Notes: generated by a model from the sequence alone, not told the origin. Numbered from the stretch's first letter, positions 43,141 to 52,579 are shown. The stretch: 64,000 bases of DNA from Verrucomicrobiota bacterium (GCA_016716505.1 JADJWF010000002.1:838528-902527), one strand, 5' to 3'. Program-made: numbers and translations.

Positions 43141-44010
43141 ATGTCCGCTCTCAACGCCCCATCTTCCACGATCGAATCGCCTCCCGGCTTGACCGCCTCG
43201 CACGCCCTCGCCGGCGAGCCTTGGGCGGCCAGGCTGAGGCGATGTGGGCGGGTGGTTTTTCGCGCGGCCCTGCTGAGCGGGGTGTTCATCGCGGCGGCCA
43301 TGGACTTTGGGTGGCGAAGCACCGTCGAGCGCCGGCGAGGCTACTCGCGCTTCCGCAGCCAATGGCTGTCGCGCTGGAGCCGGGTCGCGTTGCGCGTCCT
43401 TCACGTGTCGGTGCGATCGTCCGGCGTCCCGCCGTCCGGTGGCCTGCTGGTTGCCAATCATCTGAGCTATCTGGACATCCTCGTGCTGGCCGCGGAACGG
43501 CCGATGACTTTTGTGTCGAAGGCGGAAGTGGCGGACTGGCCGGTCGTCGGCCGCTTCGTCCGGTGGGCGGGCACGATCCTTCACCCGCGGACCGTGCGTT
43601 CCGAATTGCCGAACACCGCCGACGCCATGTGTGACCGGGTACAGGCCGGCGAACTGGTAGTGCTCTTCCCGGAGGGCACGAGTTCAGATGGGGCGCGGGT
43701 CCTGCCCTTTCACTCAGCCTTGTTTGCTTCGGCGGCGCGGCACCAATGGCCGGTCACCGCAGCATGGCTGGGCTACTCCGCCCCCGACGGTCGCGTGGAG
43801 GACGATGTGTGTTTCTGGCGCGACATGCTGTTCCTGCCGCACTTGTTCCGACTGCTCGGACTGCGGTCCATTACGGCCCGGGTGGTTTTTGGTTCCTCCG
43901 CTCTCGTCTCATCGGACCGCAAGTGGCTGGCCCGCGAGGCGCGCGCCCAAGTCATGGCGCTGGGGGACCTGGCAACGCGACCGAGCGGCCTCGCGGGAAC
44001 TGGTGCTTGA
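43141..44010 (+). CDS. olsA: 1-acyl-glycerol-phosphate-type acyltransferase, probably lyso-ornithine lipid acyltransferase (OlsA-like)
   Basis: 289 aa. An N-terminal hydrophobic segment (VVFRAALLSGVFIAAAMDFG) anchors it in the inner membrane. The PlsC domain has the HX4D box NHLSYLDILVLAA, FVSKAEVADWPVVG, and the glycerol-site box FPEGTSSDGARVLPFH. In the ols pathway this enzyme esterifies the 3-hydroxyl of lyso-ornithine lipid. As its neighbour is OlsB-like and separated by only 24 bp, that role is favoured over general phosphatidic acid synthesis. The gene ends 35 bp from the convergent mfd stop. Confidence 0.87.
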   Translation: MSALNAPSSTIESPPGLTASHALAGEPWAARLRRCGRVVFRAALLSGVFIAAAMDFGWRSTVERRRGYSRFRSQWLSRWSRVALRVLHVSVRSSGVPPSGGLLVANHLSYLDILVLAAERPMTFVSKAEVADWPVVGRFVRWAGTILHPRTVRSELPNTADAMCDRVQAGELVVLFPEGTSSDGARVLPFHSALFASAARHQWPVTAAWLGYSAPDGRVEDDVCFWRDMLFLPHLFRLLGLRSITARVVFGSSALVSSDRKWLAREARAQVMALGDLATRPSGLAGTGA

Positions 44011-44045
44011 ATCAGGGAAGACGGCGACACCGAGTCCAAGGCCGC

Positions 44046-47000
44046 TCATACCAGCGAGAGCAGCCGGCGAATTTCCGCCAGTCGCGCCGTGGGCTCACGT
44101 TTGGTCAGGCGCGGAAAACGCCCGCCGACCTGGATGAAGTCGTTGCCGCGCGTGAGCATCAACCGATCGCCGCGCGTCTCGATGGCCGTCACGCCCCGCG
44201 CAGCCGCCAGCAGTTTCAGTTCGGCGATCAGCAGGAGCCGCTCGGTGGCCGGCGGCAGTCGTCCGAACCGATCGCGCAATTCGCCGCGCAAAGTGTCGAG
44301 ACCGGCCTTGTCGGTGATTTGGGCCAGTTTCCGGTACAAATCAATCCGGTGCTGCGCCTCGGGCACGTAATCCAGCGGGAAACCTGCCGCCGCCCGGGGG
44401 CCGTCCCACGTCTCGCTCACCGGCTCAGCCGGGGACGCCCGGCGGCGACGGTCCGGTCCGCAGGTGGCCACTTCGCGTGGAACGGTGATGTCCGGCGCAG
44501 CGCGACCTGAACCGCGTTTGGCGCGGGTCGGGGGCGGGGGTTCAGCGGGAGCGGGTTCCTCGCTTACGGCGCTGAGGTCGAGGAAGTCGAGCCGCACCTG
44601 GACCTCGATCCGTTGCGGCGGCTTCTCGCCTTTGAGGGCGGCGATGCTTTGCTTCAGCAACTGGCAATACAGTTCGAAGCCGACGGCGGTGATGTGGCCG
44701 CTCTGGGCTGCGCCCAGCAAATTGCCCGCGCCGCGGATTTCGAGGTCGCGCATGGCGATCTTGAAGCCGCTGCCCGGCGAGGAGAATTGCTTGATCGCCG
44801 TGATGCGTTTGCGGGCATCGGCCAGCAAGCCGGCGTGCCGGGGAATCAGCAGGTACGCGTAGGCCTGATGCTTGTAGCGACCGACACGCCCGCGGAGTTG
44901 GTAAAGCTCGCTCAATCCGAAGCGATCGGCGCGGTCAATGATGATCGTATTCGCGTTCGGGATATCAATGCCGCTCTCGACGATGGTGGTCGAGAGGAGC
45001 ACGTCCACCTCCCCGTTGACGAACCGGGTCATGACCTCCTCGAGGTCGTCCGCGTGCATCTGGCCGTGGCCAACGGCAATCCGCGCCTGCGGGACGAGCA
45101 TGCGCAGCTTCATGGCCACCGACTCGATGTCAAACACGCGGTTGTGCAGGAAGAACACCTGTCCGCCTCGCAGGAGCTCGCGCTGGATGGCATCGCGGAC
45201 CGTTCGTTCATCGTACGGCGCGATGATGGTCTCGACCGGCAGCCGGTCCTGCGGCGGCGTTTCGATCGTGCTCATGTCGCGGGCGCCGGTGAGCGCCAAA
45301 TAGAGGGTGCGCGGGATGGGCGTGGCGCTGAGCGTCAGCACGTCCACGAGCTTGCGCAGTTGTTTGAAGCGCTCCTTGTGCGCCACGCCGAACCGTTGTT
45401 CCTCGTCAATCACCACCAGGCCAAGGTCCTTGAAAGCCACGTCCGGTTGGATGAGCCGGTGGGTACCGATCACGATGTCCACCGCTCCGTGGGCGAGGCC
45501 GGCAATGACCTGCTGTTGCTGGCGGCGCGACTGGAAGCGGGAGAGGGCCTCGATGCGCACCGGGTAATCGGCCATCCGCTCGCGGAACGTCCGGAAGTGT
45601 TGCTGCGCCAGCACCGTGGTCGGCACCAGCACGGCCACCTGCCGGCCGGCCATCACGGCCTTGAAGGCGGCCCGGATGGCCACCTCCGTCTTGCCGAAAC
45701 CCACATCGCCGCAGATCAGCCGGTCCATCGGGCGCGGGGCCTCCTGATCGCGCTTGGTCTCCTCGATGGCCCGCAGTTGGTCGGGCGTTTCCTCATACAG
45801 GAACGCGCTTTCAAAATCGCGTTGCCACGGAGTGTCCGCTGGCAGCGCGAAGCCGGGGAGGGAAGCCCGCGCCGCCTGGATGCTGAGGAGGTCGGCCGCC
45901 AGGTCCCGCACCGCTTCGGCCGCCTGGGCCTTGGTCTTCGTCCAGCGTGTGCCACCCAGGGTGTTCAGCGCCGGCCGCGCCTTGCCCGCGCCGACGTACT
46001 TGCTGACCAAGTGGGATTCGCTGATCGGCACGTACAGGCGCGGCGACGATTGCCCCTCTTCGCGCGGCGCGTACTCGATCACCAGGCACTCTTCGCCGGG
46101 GGCCGTGGCGGCGGCGTCGGCGCTGCGTCCCGGGCGCGGCCTTGCCGGCAACCGCTCCAGCCCGAGGTAGCGCCCGATGCCGTGCTGGAGATGCACCACG
46201 TAGTCGCCCGGCTCGATGTCCGTGAAATTGATGTCCAGCACCGACCGCACCGCGGTCGCGTGCGGCGAACGCAACCGTCGGGGCCGTGTGACCTTGTAGC
46301 GGCCGAAGATCTCGGCATCGGTCACGATGACCAGCCGCGCCGCGGGGCAGAGAAACCCCCGTTGCAGCGCGCCGAGTTGCAGCATGGGCCGGAGCGGCGG
46401 ACCGGTGGCGCCGTCCAGAGCGGGACCCGTTGGCACTTCCTTCTTCGCGCCGCGGTCTTCGTCCGGGCGATCCAGACCCAATTCGGCCCAGAGCTCCGCG
46501 AAGCGCCGCTGCTCGCCGGCATTGTTGCAGAAGACATGCACCGTCTCGCCCTGGCGCAACCAGCGATGGAGTTGGGCGAAGAACTCGCGACGCTGCCGCG
46601 TGGCAACTTGCGGGTCCGGCGCGCGTTCCGCGATGGGGCGGAACGCATCGAGCGACGGTAGTTCGAAACGCAGAGGCCCGGCGGTGGAGCTTCCCCGGGC
46701 TTCCGCTGACGGTGCGGACGGCGAGGTGTTGGTCCCGGAGAGGTCTGGCGCCAATTCGCTCAGCGCCACGGCGGTCAGCGCCCGTTGCTCCCGTGTTCCC
46801 AGAACCGCGGACCACGGGGCGAAGAAGGGGTTGCCCGGCGGGACTCGATCGCCGTAAGCCGCCGCTGCGGCGGCCAGCGCTTCGGGCTCGCAGAGCACCA
46901 CCAGCGCGCCCGCCGGCAGGTGATCCAGCAGCGTGCCCAGTGCGTTGGGCGCAGCCACGTCGCGCTTCAGCAAGCCCAGTTCCCCCGCCGGCCCGAGCGT

Positions 47001-47819
47001 GACGGTTTCAATGGCTTCCCGTGTGATCTGCGTGGCGGGGTCGAACCAGCGGAGTGACTCGATTTCATTGCCGAAGAATTCGATCCGGACCGGCCACGGG
47101 CTGTTCAGCGGGAACACATCCACGATGCCGCCGCGCAGGGCCAGCTCACCTTTGGCGGTGACCTGGGCCTCGGGTTGATAGGCCTGATCTTCCAGCCACT
47201 CGATCAAATCCAGCGGATCCAGCCGGTCGCCCCGCCTTAGCCGGCGCAGCCGTTGTTCGAGCGCTGCCGGGGAGAAGGTGCGTTGGAGCAACGCGGGCAC
47301 CGACGCCACGATCACCGGCCGCCGGGCGTCACCCTGGGCCGCGTCGCGCAAAACCGCGAGCGTCTCCAGCCGTTCCGACAGCACATCCGCGTGGGGCAGT
47401 TTGTCCTCGTGGGGAAGCATGTCCCACGGCGGAAAAAAAAACGGCCGCGCGGCGTCAGCGGTCGGCGAAGAGTCGGCGCCGAGCCAGGTCTGCAGGTCGG
47501 TTTCCAGCCGTTCCTGGCCCTTGACGTGAGCCGCCACGGCCAGAATCACCCGCTGCGGAAAGAGCCGCCGCAGCATCCCGATCACGGCCGCTTGGGCGGG
47601 CTCGGAGACGCCCTCCACGGACAACAAACCTCCCTGCTCCACGCGCCGCACCAGGGTCTGCGCGGCGGGAGTTTGGGCCAACGTGGACAGCACGGCTGCC
47701 ACCGACGCGGAATCTGCCGGCGTCAAATCGCGCGCAACTTCCTTCCCGTCCGCCGGGGCGTCAAGCGTGGGGCAATTGTGGGTCGCCGTCGCCGGTGAGC
47801 CCTGATAGCGTTCGCTCAT
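44046..47819 (-). CDS. mfd: Transcription-repair coupling factor
   Basis: 1257 aa. N-terminal UvrB-homology modules (FFFPPWDMLPHEDKLPHADV; LRGGIVDVFPLNSPWPVRIEFFGNEIESLR), the RNA polymerase-interaction domain (DYVVHLQHGIGRYLGLERL), then a RecG-like SF2 motor: GDVGFGKTEVAIRAAFKA, DEEQRFGVAHKERFK, TLSATPIPRTLYLAL, TTIVESGIDIPNANTIIIDR and QLRGRVGR, with the TRG motif and a C-terminal UvrA-binding/autoinhibitory domain. It removes stalled RNA polymerase and recruits UvrA(B). Inserts of low complexity (TNTSPSAPSAEARGSST; PPPPTRAKRGSGRA) account for the slightly above-average length. The start codon at 47819 overlaps the start of pyrF on the other strand. Confidence 0.96.
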   Translation of the reverse strand: MSERYQGSPATATHNCPTLDAPADGKEVARDLTPADSASVAAVLSTLAQTPAAQTLVRRVEQGGLLSVEGVSEPAQAAVIGMLRRLFPQRVILAVAAHVKGQERLETDLQTWLGADSSPTADAARPFFFPPWDMLPHEDKLPHADVLSERLETLAVLRDAAQGDARRPVIVASVPALLQRTFSPAALEQRLRRLRRGDRLDPLDLIEWLEDQAYQPEAQVTAKGELALRGGIVDVFPLNSPWPVRIEFFGNEIESLRWFDPATQITREAIETVTLGPAGELGLLKRDVAAPNALGTLLDHLPAGALVVLCEPEALAAAAAAYGDRVPPGNPFFAPWSAVLGTREQRALTAVALSELAPDLSGTNTSPSAPSAEARGSSTAGPLRFELPSLDAFRPIAERAPDPQVATRQRREFFAQLHRWLRQGETVHVFCNNAGEQRRFAELWAELGLDRPDEDRGAKKEVPTGPALDGATGPPLRPMLQLGALQRGFLCPAARLVIVTDAEIFGRYKVTRPRRLRSPHATAVRSVLDINFTDIEPGDYVVHLQHGIGRYLGLERLPARPRPGRSADAAATAPGEECLVIEYAPREEGQSSPRLYVPISESHLVSKYVGAGKARPALNTLGGTRWTKTKAQAAEAVRDLAADLLSIQAARASLPGFALPADTPWQRDFESAFLYEETPDQLRAIEETKRDQEAPRPMDRLICGDVGFGKTEVAIRAAFKAVMAGRQVAVLVPTTVLAQQHFRTFRERMADYPVRIEALSRFQSRRQQQQVIAGLAHGAVDIVIGTHRLIQPDVAFKDLGLVVIDEEQRFGVAHKERFKQLRKLVDVLTLSATPIPRTLYLALTGARDMSTIETPPQDRLPVETIIAPYDERTVRDAIQRELLRGGQVFFLHNRVFDIESVAMKLRMLVPQARIAVGHGQMHADDLEEVMTRFVNGEVDVLLSTTIVESGIDIPNANTIIIDRADRFGLSELYQLRGRVGRYKHQAYAYLLIPRHAGLLADARKRITAIKQFSSPGSGFKIAMRDLEIRGAGNLLGAAQSGHITAVGFELYCQLLKQSIAALKGEKPPQRIEVQVRLDFLDLSAVSEEPAPAEPPPPTRAKRGSGRAAPDITVPREVATCGPDRRRRASPAEPVSETWDGPRAAAGFPLDYVPEAQHRIDLYRKLAQITDKAGLDTLRGELRDRFGRLPPATERLLLIAELKLLAAARGVTAIETRGDRLMLTRGNDFIQVGGRFPRLTKREPTARLAEIRRLLSLV

Positions 47820-48525
47820 GCGCAACCCAATCATTGCGGCCCTGGATGTTCCGACCCCGGAGCGCGCCCTTGAACTGGCCGGACAACTGGCCGGCGCCGT
47901 CGGTGCGTTCAAAGTCGGAAAGGAGCTCTTCACGGCTGCCGGGCCGGACATCGTCCGCCGCCTGCGGGCCACCGGAGCAGCGGTGTTTCTCGATCTCAAG
48001 TTCCACGACATTCCCAATACCGTCGCGGCGGCCGTGCGGGCGGCGGTGCGCCTGGATGTTCAGATGCTCACCATTCACGCCAGCGGTGGTCGGCCGATGA
48101 TGCAGGCCGCCGAGGAGGCCGCGCGGGACGAAGCCGCCCGACAGGGCGCGGCGCCGCCGTTGGTTTTGGGGGTCACGGTCCTCACCAGCTTGGATGATGC
48201 GGCGCTGGCCGAGGTGGGCATCGCCGCCACCTCGGCCCAGCAGGTGGCACGGCTGGCGCGGCTGGCGGCCGAGGCCGGCTTGCGCGGGATGGTGTGCTCG
48301 CCGCTCGAAATTGGGCTGCTGCGCAACGTCCTGCCTCCGACGGTCCAACTGGTGACGCCGGGCATTCGGCCGGCGGGCGCAGACCGGGGCGATCAGAAAC
48401 GCACCCTCACGCCCGCCGAGGCCATTGCCGCCGGGGCCAACTGGCTGGTGATTGGCCGGCCCATCATCGCGGCCCCCGACCCGGCCGCGGCGGCACGGGC
48501 CATCGCCGAGTCACTCCCCGCCTGA
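47818..48525 (+). CDS. pyrF: Orotidine 5'-phosphate decarboxylase
   Basis: 235 aa. PIIAALDVPTPERALELA, FKVGKELFTAAG, the catalytic FLDLKFHDIPNTV (D-x-K-x-x-D arrangement), MLTIHASGG, LVTPGIRPAGADRGDQKR and LVIGRPIIAAPDP. It decarboxylates OMP to UMP, the last step of UMP synthesis. The ATG shares two bases with the mfd ATG on the opposite strand (CATG at 47817-47820), so the promoter and ribosome-binding site of each gene must lie inside the other's coding sequence. Confidence 0.96.
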   Translation: MRNPIIAALDVPTPERALELAGQLAGAVGAFKVGKELFTAAGPDIVRRLRATGAAVFLDLKFHDIPNTVAAAVRAAVRLDVQMLTIHASGGRPMMQAAEEAARDEAARQGAAPPLVLGVTVLTSLDDAALAEVGIAATSAQQVARLARLAAEAGLRGMVCSPLEIGLLRNVLPPTVQLVTPGIRPAGADRGDQKRTLTPAEAIAAGANWLVIGRPIIAAPDPAAAARAIAESLPA

Positions 48526-48590
48526 GCGCGTCGCCGACCGCGATTTCCGTTCCTTGACTGGCGCGCTTCGGCTTCGATCTTCCCAACACC

Positions 48591-49124
48591 ATGACCACGG
48601 AATCTTTGCACATTGGCCAGCGGGTGCGTCATCCCGCGCACGGCACCGGCACCGTGAAGGCCATCAATGAACTGGCCGCCGAGATCGCGTTCGACGACGG
48701 ACAGCGCCGTACGATCGCGCCCGAGACCAGTGGCCTCGCCCCGGCCGAAGCCACGGCAACGCTGACGGGCCTCGACGTGCCGCTGGCGGCGTTGCTGCGC
48801 GACATGGCCGAGGCCACCGTGAAGGCGATGGGGTGGGAACGTCCCGGCGAGGTGGTTCGCTTGCTGGCGAACCGCTGGCGGGGCGGGAAGCTCGTGCTCC
48901 ATCCCGCCGATCCCACCCTGCAAACCAAGGAGGTCGAACTCGAGACCTTCTTCCACAAGATCGTGATGGTCCGCAACAACCTGCGGGTGCTCGAACAGAA
49001 GATCAACGCCCACGAGAGCCTCAGTTCCGCCGAGAAATTCGACTGGCAGCAATACATCACGCGCTGCTACGGCTCGCTGACCACGTTCAACGTGTTGTTC
49101 AAGGAGAAGGACGAGCAGTTCTGA
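48591..49124 (+). CDS. Conserved protein with SH3/Tudor-like N-terminus, function unknown
   Basis: 177 aa. Residues 6-40 (LHIGQRVRHPAHGTGTVKAI, EIAFDDGQRRTI) read like the small beta-barrel found in CarD/UvrD tails and other polymerase- or nucleic-acid-binding proteins. The C-terminal 80 residues are helical and strikingly regular: FFHKIVMVRNNLRVLEQKIN and QQYITRCYGSLTTFNVLF. No known family was recognised. It follows pyrF by 65 bp on the same strand and could share its transcript. A role with RNA polymerase is a guess based on the barrel; its neighbour mfd carries a related barrel in its polymerase-binding domain. Confidence 0.8.
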   Translation: MTTESLHIGQRVRHPAHGTGTVKAINELAAEIAFDDGQRRTIAPETSGLAPAEATATLTGLDVPLAALLRDMAEATVKAMGWERPGEVVRLLANRWRGGKLVLHPADPTLQTKEVELETFFHKIVMVRNNLRVLEQKINAHESLSSAEKFDWQQYITRCYGSLTTFNVLFKEKDEQF

Positions 49125-49342
49125 TTCTGGTTTGCACCGAAGGCGGACCGTTTGGCTGGAAGGACGAGCGCCCGCCGAAAGCGTCGTCCGGACCGCCGGC
49201 GGACGACAACTCCTCCCCCGGCCAGGAGGCACTCAAAGAAGACGCCCGCCAACCAACCGCGGCCCGCGTCGGGTGAAAGGCCGCTCGACGCGAGGCGATG
49301 GCTGGCGGGCGGGATCGGTTGGCCAGAACCCTCCCCTGCGTC

Positions 49343-49906
49343 TCAAAAGTGACTCCCGCACGAGCAGGCGACGGGCGCGCCATGCGCCGCGACTTCGCGG
49401 GTGAACTCCATGCGCCAGGTACCGTCGGGCAATTGCCTGCCCGCCCCCTTGAGGCCTTGTTGTGCCAGCTTGGCGTACAAGGGAACCGGCTCGAAAGGCA
49501 CCAACAGCACCAGCGTCTGGCCGACCCCGACCCGTGCCACCGCTTCATCAATCGCCGCGCACGGCGTGTCCCCGCGCGCAAAGATCGGTCGGGTGTCGAG
49601 GACGATCGGCCCGCTCCCGGCCACCGGTGAAGGGCCGGGGGCGGTGGTCTTCCTCGGCGTGAAGCCCGGATCGGCAAAGCGGCCTTTGGTCAACCGCACT
49701 TCCCATCGCTCCGGCCCGCGCTGCAGGTAATCCCAGCGGAAGTTGCCCGCGTGCTCGCAGGCGAATTGGTAGTAAAGCGGCAGGGGATCATGGTCGTTCA
49801 CGAGGCGGAAGGACTCGCCATCGGTCAAATTGGCCCAAAGGTTGAAAATGGCGGGGTGGCGGTCGCGCGGCGGCATCGGCCGCACGTCCAGTTCGATCTC
49901 GGTCAT
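49343..49906 (-). CDS. Protein with two DUF2249 domains and a CSCGSHF tail
   Basis: 187 aa. The first DUF2249 (LDVRPMPPRDRHPAIFNLWA, FRLVNDHDPLPLYYQF, WDYLQRGPERWEVRL) is complete. A proline-rich linker leads to a weaker second copy (VLDTRPIFARGDTPCAAIDEAV, LVLLVPFEPVPLYAKLA). The last seven residues CSCGSHF provide two Cys and one His, a possible metal or redox site. DUF2249 proteins resemble TusA-like small folds and are often found with hemerythrin or nitrogen-oxide metabolism genes; here nrfHA is 9 kb away. Start ATG 49906. Confidence 0.85.
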   Translation of the reverse strand: MTEIELDVRPMPPRDRHPAIFNLWANLTDGESFRLVNDHDPLPLYYQFACEHAGNFRWDYLQRGPERWEVRLTKGRFADPGFTPRKTTAPGPSPVAGSGPIVLDTRPIFARGDTPCAAIDEAVARVGVGQTLVLLVPFEPVPLYAKLAQQGLKGAGRQLPDGTWRMEFTREVAAHGAPVACSCGSHF

Positions 49907-50067
49907 CGTCGCATTCACGGGGCCCAATGTGCGTCCGGAGCACCGGAGTGTCTTTGATGGGCGTCAACAGCCCGCCGAGTTCTGTCGCTACGGGAAGCCC
50001 GCCGGCCGGGCGGCGCCCCCGCTGCCGCCTTGCCGCTCGCAGCCGTGATTGCCAAGCTTCCGCCCCG

Positions 50068-51096
50068 ATGAAACTGCAGCGCTTCGCCGGCAACCCGATC
50101 CTCACCCCGCATCCCGACCACCCTTGGGAGGATCTGGCGGTTTTCAATCCCGCCGCGTGGATGGACGACGCCACGGGCGAAATCTGGCTGCTTTACCGGG
50201 CGGCGGAGTCCGGTCCGGAGTACAAGTGCTGGTTCGGCCTGGCGCGGAGCCGCGACGGCTACCACTTCGAACGGGTGAGCGAGCAACCCGCCCTGAGCCC
50301 CAGTGGCGAGGGCTTCGACGGCGCCACCATTCAGGATCCGCGCGTCGTCAGGATCGGCGAGTGGTACTACGTCACGTACGCCTGCCGGCATTATCCGTTT
50401 GGGCAGTTCTGGGTTCCGGGCGGGCGCGATCGCTACGCGACACCGGCCGAGGCCGCTCCGGAGTTTCCGCGGTACCTGCGCACCAACGCCACCCTCACAG
50501 GCCTCGCGATGACAAAGGATTTCCGCCACTGGATCCGGGCGGGCTGGATCACCGATCCGCTCCTGGATGACCGCGACGTCATCCTGTTCCCGGAAAAGAT
50601 CGGCGGGAAATTCTGGCTGATGCACCGGCCGCTCGAGTGGGTGGGACCTCAGTACGGCACCGAGCACGCTTGCGCCTGGATCAAGTGTGCCGACGACCTG
50701 ATGGGGTTGCCGGCGGCACCCAGCCGGTTGCTCATCAAGCAACGCTTCCCTTGGGAGACCTACAAGCTGGGCATCAACACACCGCCCATCCGCACGCCGC
50801 ACGGTTGGTTCACGCTCTACCACGCCGTGGGGGCCGATAAGTTCTATCGGCTGGGCGCGTTGCTCCTGGACCTCGATGACCCGGGCAAGGTGCTGCATCG
50901 GACGCCCGACTGGTTGATGCAGCCCGAAGCCGATTACGAAATCGAGGGCTTCTACCGCGGCGTGTGCTTTCCCTGTGGAACGGTGGTCAAGGACGGCACG
51001 CTGTTCGTCTATTACGGCGGGGCGGACCAATACTGCGCGCTGGCGACGTGCAATTTTGCGGACCTGCTCGACCACCTGCGAAGCTGTCCGCCCTGA
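50068..51096 (+). CDS. Glycoside hydrolase family 130 (mannoside phosphorylase-like)
   Basis: 342 aa. A five-bladed propeller with GNPILTPHPDHPWEDLAVFNPAA split by its usual linker, YRAAESGPEYKCWFGLARS, GFDGATIQDPRVVRIGEWYYV with the catalytic-site Asp, RDVILFPEKIGGKFWLMHRP, KLGINTPPIRTPHGWFTLYH and FPCGTVVKDGTLFVYYGGAD. GH130 enzymes phosphorolyse beta-1,4- or beta-1,2-mannosides; some members are hydrolases. No signal peptide, so it acts in the cytoplasm on imported oligosaccharide. Start ATG 50068 at the family position. It diverges from the DUF2249 gene. Confidence 0.93.
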   Translation: MKLQRFAGNPILTPHPDHPWEDLAVFNPAAWMDDATGEIWLLYRAAESGPEYKCWFGLARSRDGYHFERVSEQPALSPSGEGFDGATIQDPRVVRIGEWYYVTYACRHYPFGQFWVPGGRDRYATPAEAAPEFPRYLRTNATLTGLAMTKDFRHWIRAGWITDPLLDDRDVILFPEKIGGKFWLMHRPLEWVGPQYGTEHACAWIKCADDLMGLPAAPSRLLIKQRFPWETYKLGINTPPIRTPHGWFTLYHAVGADKFYRLGALLLDLDDPGKVLHRTPDWLMQPEADYEIEGFYRGVCFPCGTVVKDGTLFVYYGGADQYCALATCNFADLLDHLRSCPP

Positions 51097-51214
51097 GACG
51101 CACGGCGGCGGGTTGAACGGCAGTCCCGTCGCTGCGCTGCGGCCGGACCGCCGAGGGGTTGCCCCCGCCACCGCCTCGCGACGTGAGCCCCGGCCCCGAC
51201 CGTTCCCGCTCGCT

Positions 51215-52552
51215 TCAAGTGGCTGGCAGCGGGCCCGGCGCGGCTTCCGCTTTGGGCTGTCGCCACACGTAGCGGAACATCAACACCCGCAGCGCGGCGG
51301 TGAAGGGGATGGCCAGAATCGCCCCGAGAATGCCGCCGAAGAGCGTGGTGCCCACCATGACCGCGATGATGATGGTCACTGGATGCAACCCCACGCGGTC
51401 GCCCATGATCTTCGGCTGGATCACCAGGCTCTCGGCGGTCTGCACAATCGCAAACACCCCCAGCGCCAGCAACGGGTGCAGCCAGTCGCCAAACTGGACG
51501 ATGGCGATCACCACGGCGCTCACGCACGTGATGATCGCCCCGACGAAGGGAATCACCGTCAGCACCGTGGCCACCATGCCGATCAGGACGGCGTACGGCA
51601 GGCCGATCAGCAGGAAGCCGATCGTGTAGAGAATGCCGTCGCAGATCGCCACCAGCACCTGGCCCCGGAAGAACGCGATCAGGTAGTCGTTGATCGAGGA
51701 AAGGATGAAAACGAGTTCGTCTTTGAAACCGGACTTGACCACCGGCAGGTAATCGGTCCAGTGGCTTTGGATGCCCTTCTTCTCCATCAGGAAGTAGAAG
51801 AGATAGACCGGCACCAGCGCGAGACCGGCGATGACCGCAAACCACGACGCCAGCTTGCCCACCTGGCCGAAGATCCAGTTCGCCACCGCGGGCAGCACCT
51901 TGGCCAGCCAGCCCGATACCGAGCGCAAGGCGTCCTGGCCAAGAAGGAGTTGCCACAAGGTGGCTGCCTCCGGTGACGCCTGAACGCCGTCCGGGTCAAA
52001 GCCGCCGTCGGCCGGCAACAACGGCGCGGCGGCCGCGGCGGACGAAACCGTTTCGCCGGGCGCGTTCGTGACGAGGGGAACGACTGCGCCGGGGGGGAGG
52101 CCGTTTGTGGCGGGTTGGGGCAGGAAAGGCAGGAAGCGGAGGAGTTCGCGCATCGGGCCGGAGGGTTCGGTCACCCATCGCTCCACCTTGGTCTGCAGCC
52201 GGGTGACGTAGGTGGGCACGCGCACCACCAGCTCGCGCGCTTCCACGACCGCGCGCGGGACCACGCTGCCGAAGAACGCCACCACCAGCCCGAGCGCGAG
52301 CGCGAAGACACACAGGATGGCGCGGGTGCGCGTGGCGCCCTTCCGCTCGATGAAGTCCACCACCGGGTCCAGGAGATACGCGATCGCGCCCGCGATGGCG
52401 ATGGGCCACAAGACCGGCGCGAGCGCGTTGATAACCTCGCCGACCAACCAGATCAGCCCCACCACGAGCGCCGCGAGGACCGCCAGGGCGATGCCGCTGA
52501 GGGCGGCCCAAAACAGCCGGGCTTGCGCCGGCGTGGGAGCAGGGAAGTTCAT
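51215..52552 (-). CDS. AI-2E family transporter
   Basis: 445 aa. Two N-terminal helices (WAALSGIALAVLAALVVGLIW; VLWPIAIAGAIAYLLDPVVDF), a long periplasmic insertion with a low-complexity loop (residues 130-195), then LVPVYLFYFLMEKKG and the conserved C-terminal block of helices with FVGAIITCVSAVVIAIVQF and GDRVGLHPVTIIIAVMVG, typical of the TqsA/YdiK/PerM family. Members export various small molecules or Na+/H+; the AI-2 link holds only for some. It is 27 bp downstream of proC on the same strand, so the two form a likely operon. Confidence 0.93.
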   Translation of the reverse strand: MNFPAPTPAQARLFWAALSGIALAVLAALVVGLIWLVGEVINALAPVLWPIAIAGAIAYLLDPVVDFIERKGATRTRAILCVFALALGLVVAFFGSVVPRAVVEARELVVRVPTYVTRLQTKVERWVTEPSGPMRELLRFLPFLPQPATNGLPPGAVVPLVTNAPGETVSSAAAAAPLLPADGGFDPDGVQASPEAATLWQLLLGQDALRSVSGWLAKVLPAVANWIFGQVGKLASWFAVIAGLALVPVYLFYFLMEKKGIQSHWTDYLPVVKSGFKDELVFILSSINDYLIAFFRGQVLVAICDGILYTIGFLLIGLPYAVLIGMVATVLTVIPFVGAIITCVSAVVIAIVQFGDWLHPLLALGVFAIVQTAESLVIQPKIMGDRVGLHPVTIIIAVMVGTTLFGGILGAILAIPFTAALRVLMFRYVWRQPKAEAAPGPLPAT

Positions 52553-52579
52553 CGTCGTTTCGGTGTCGGCGCTCGCGAC

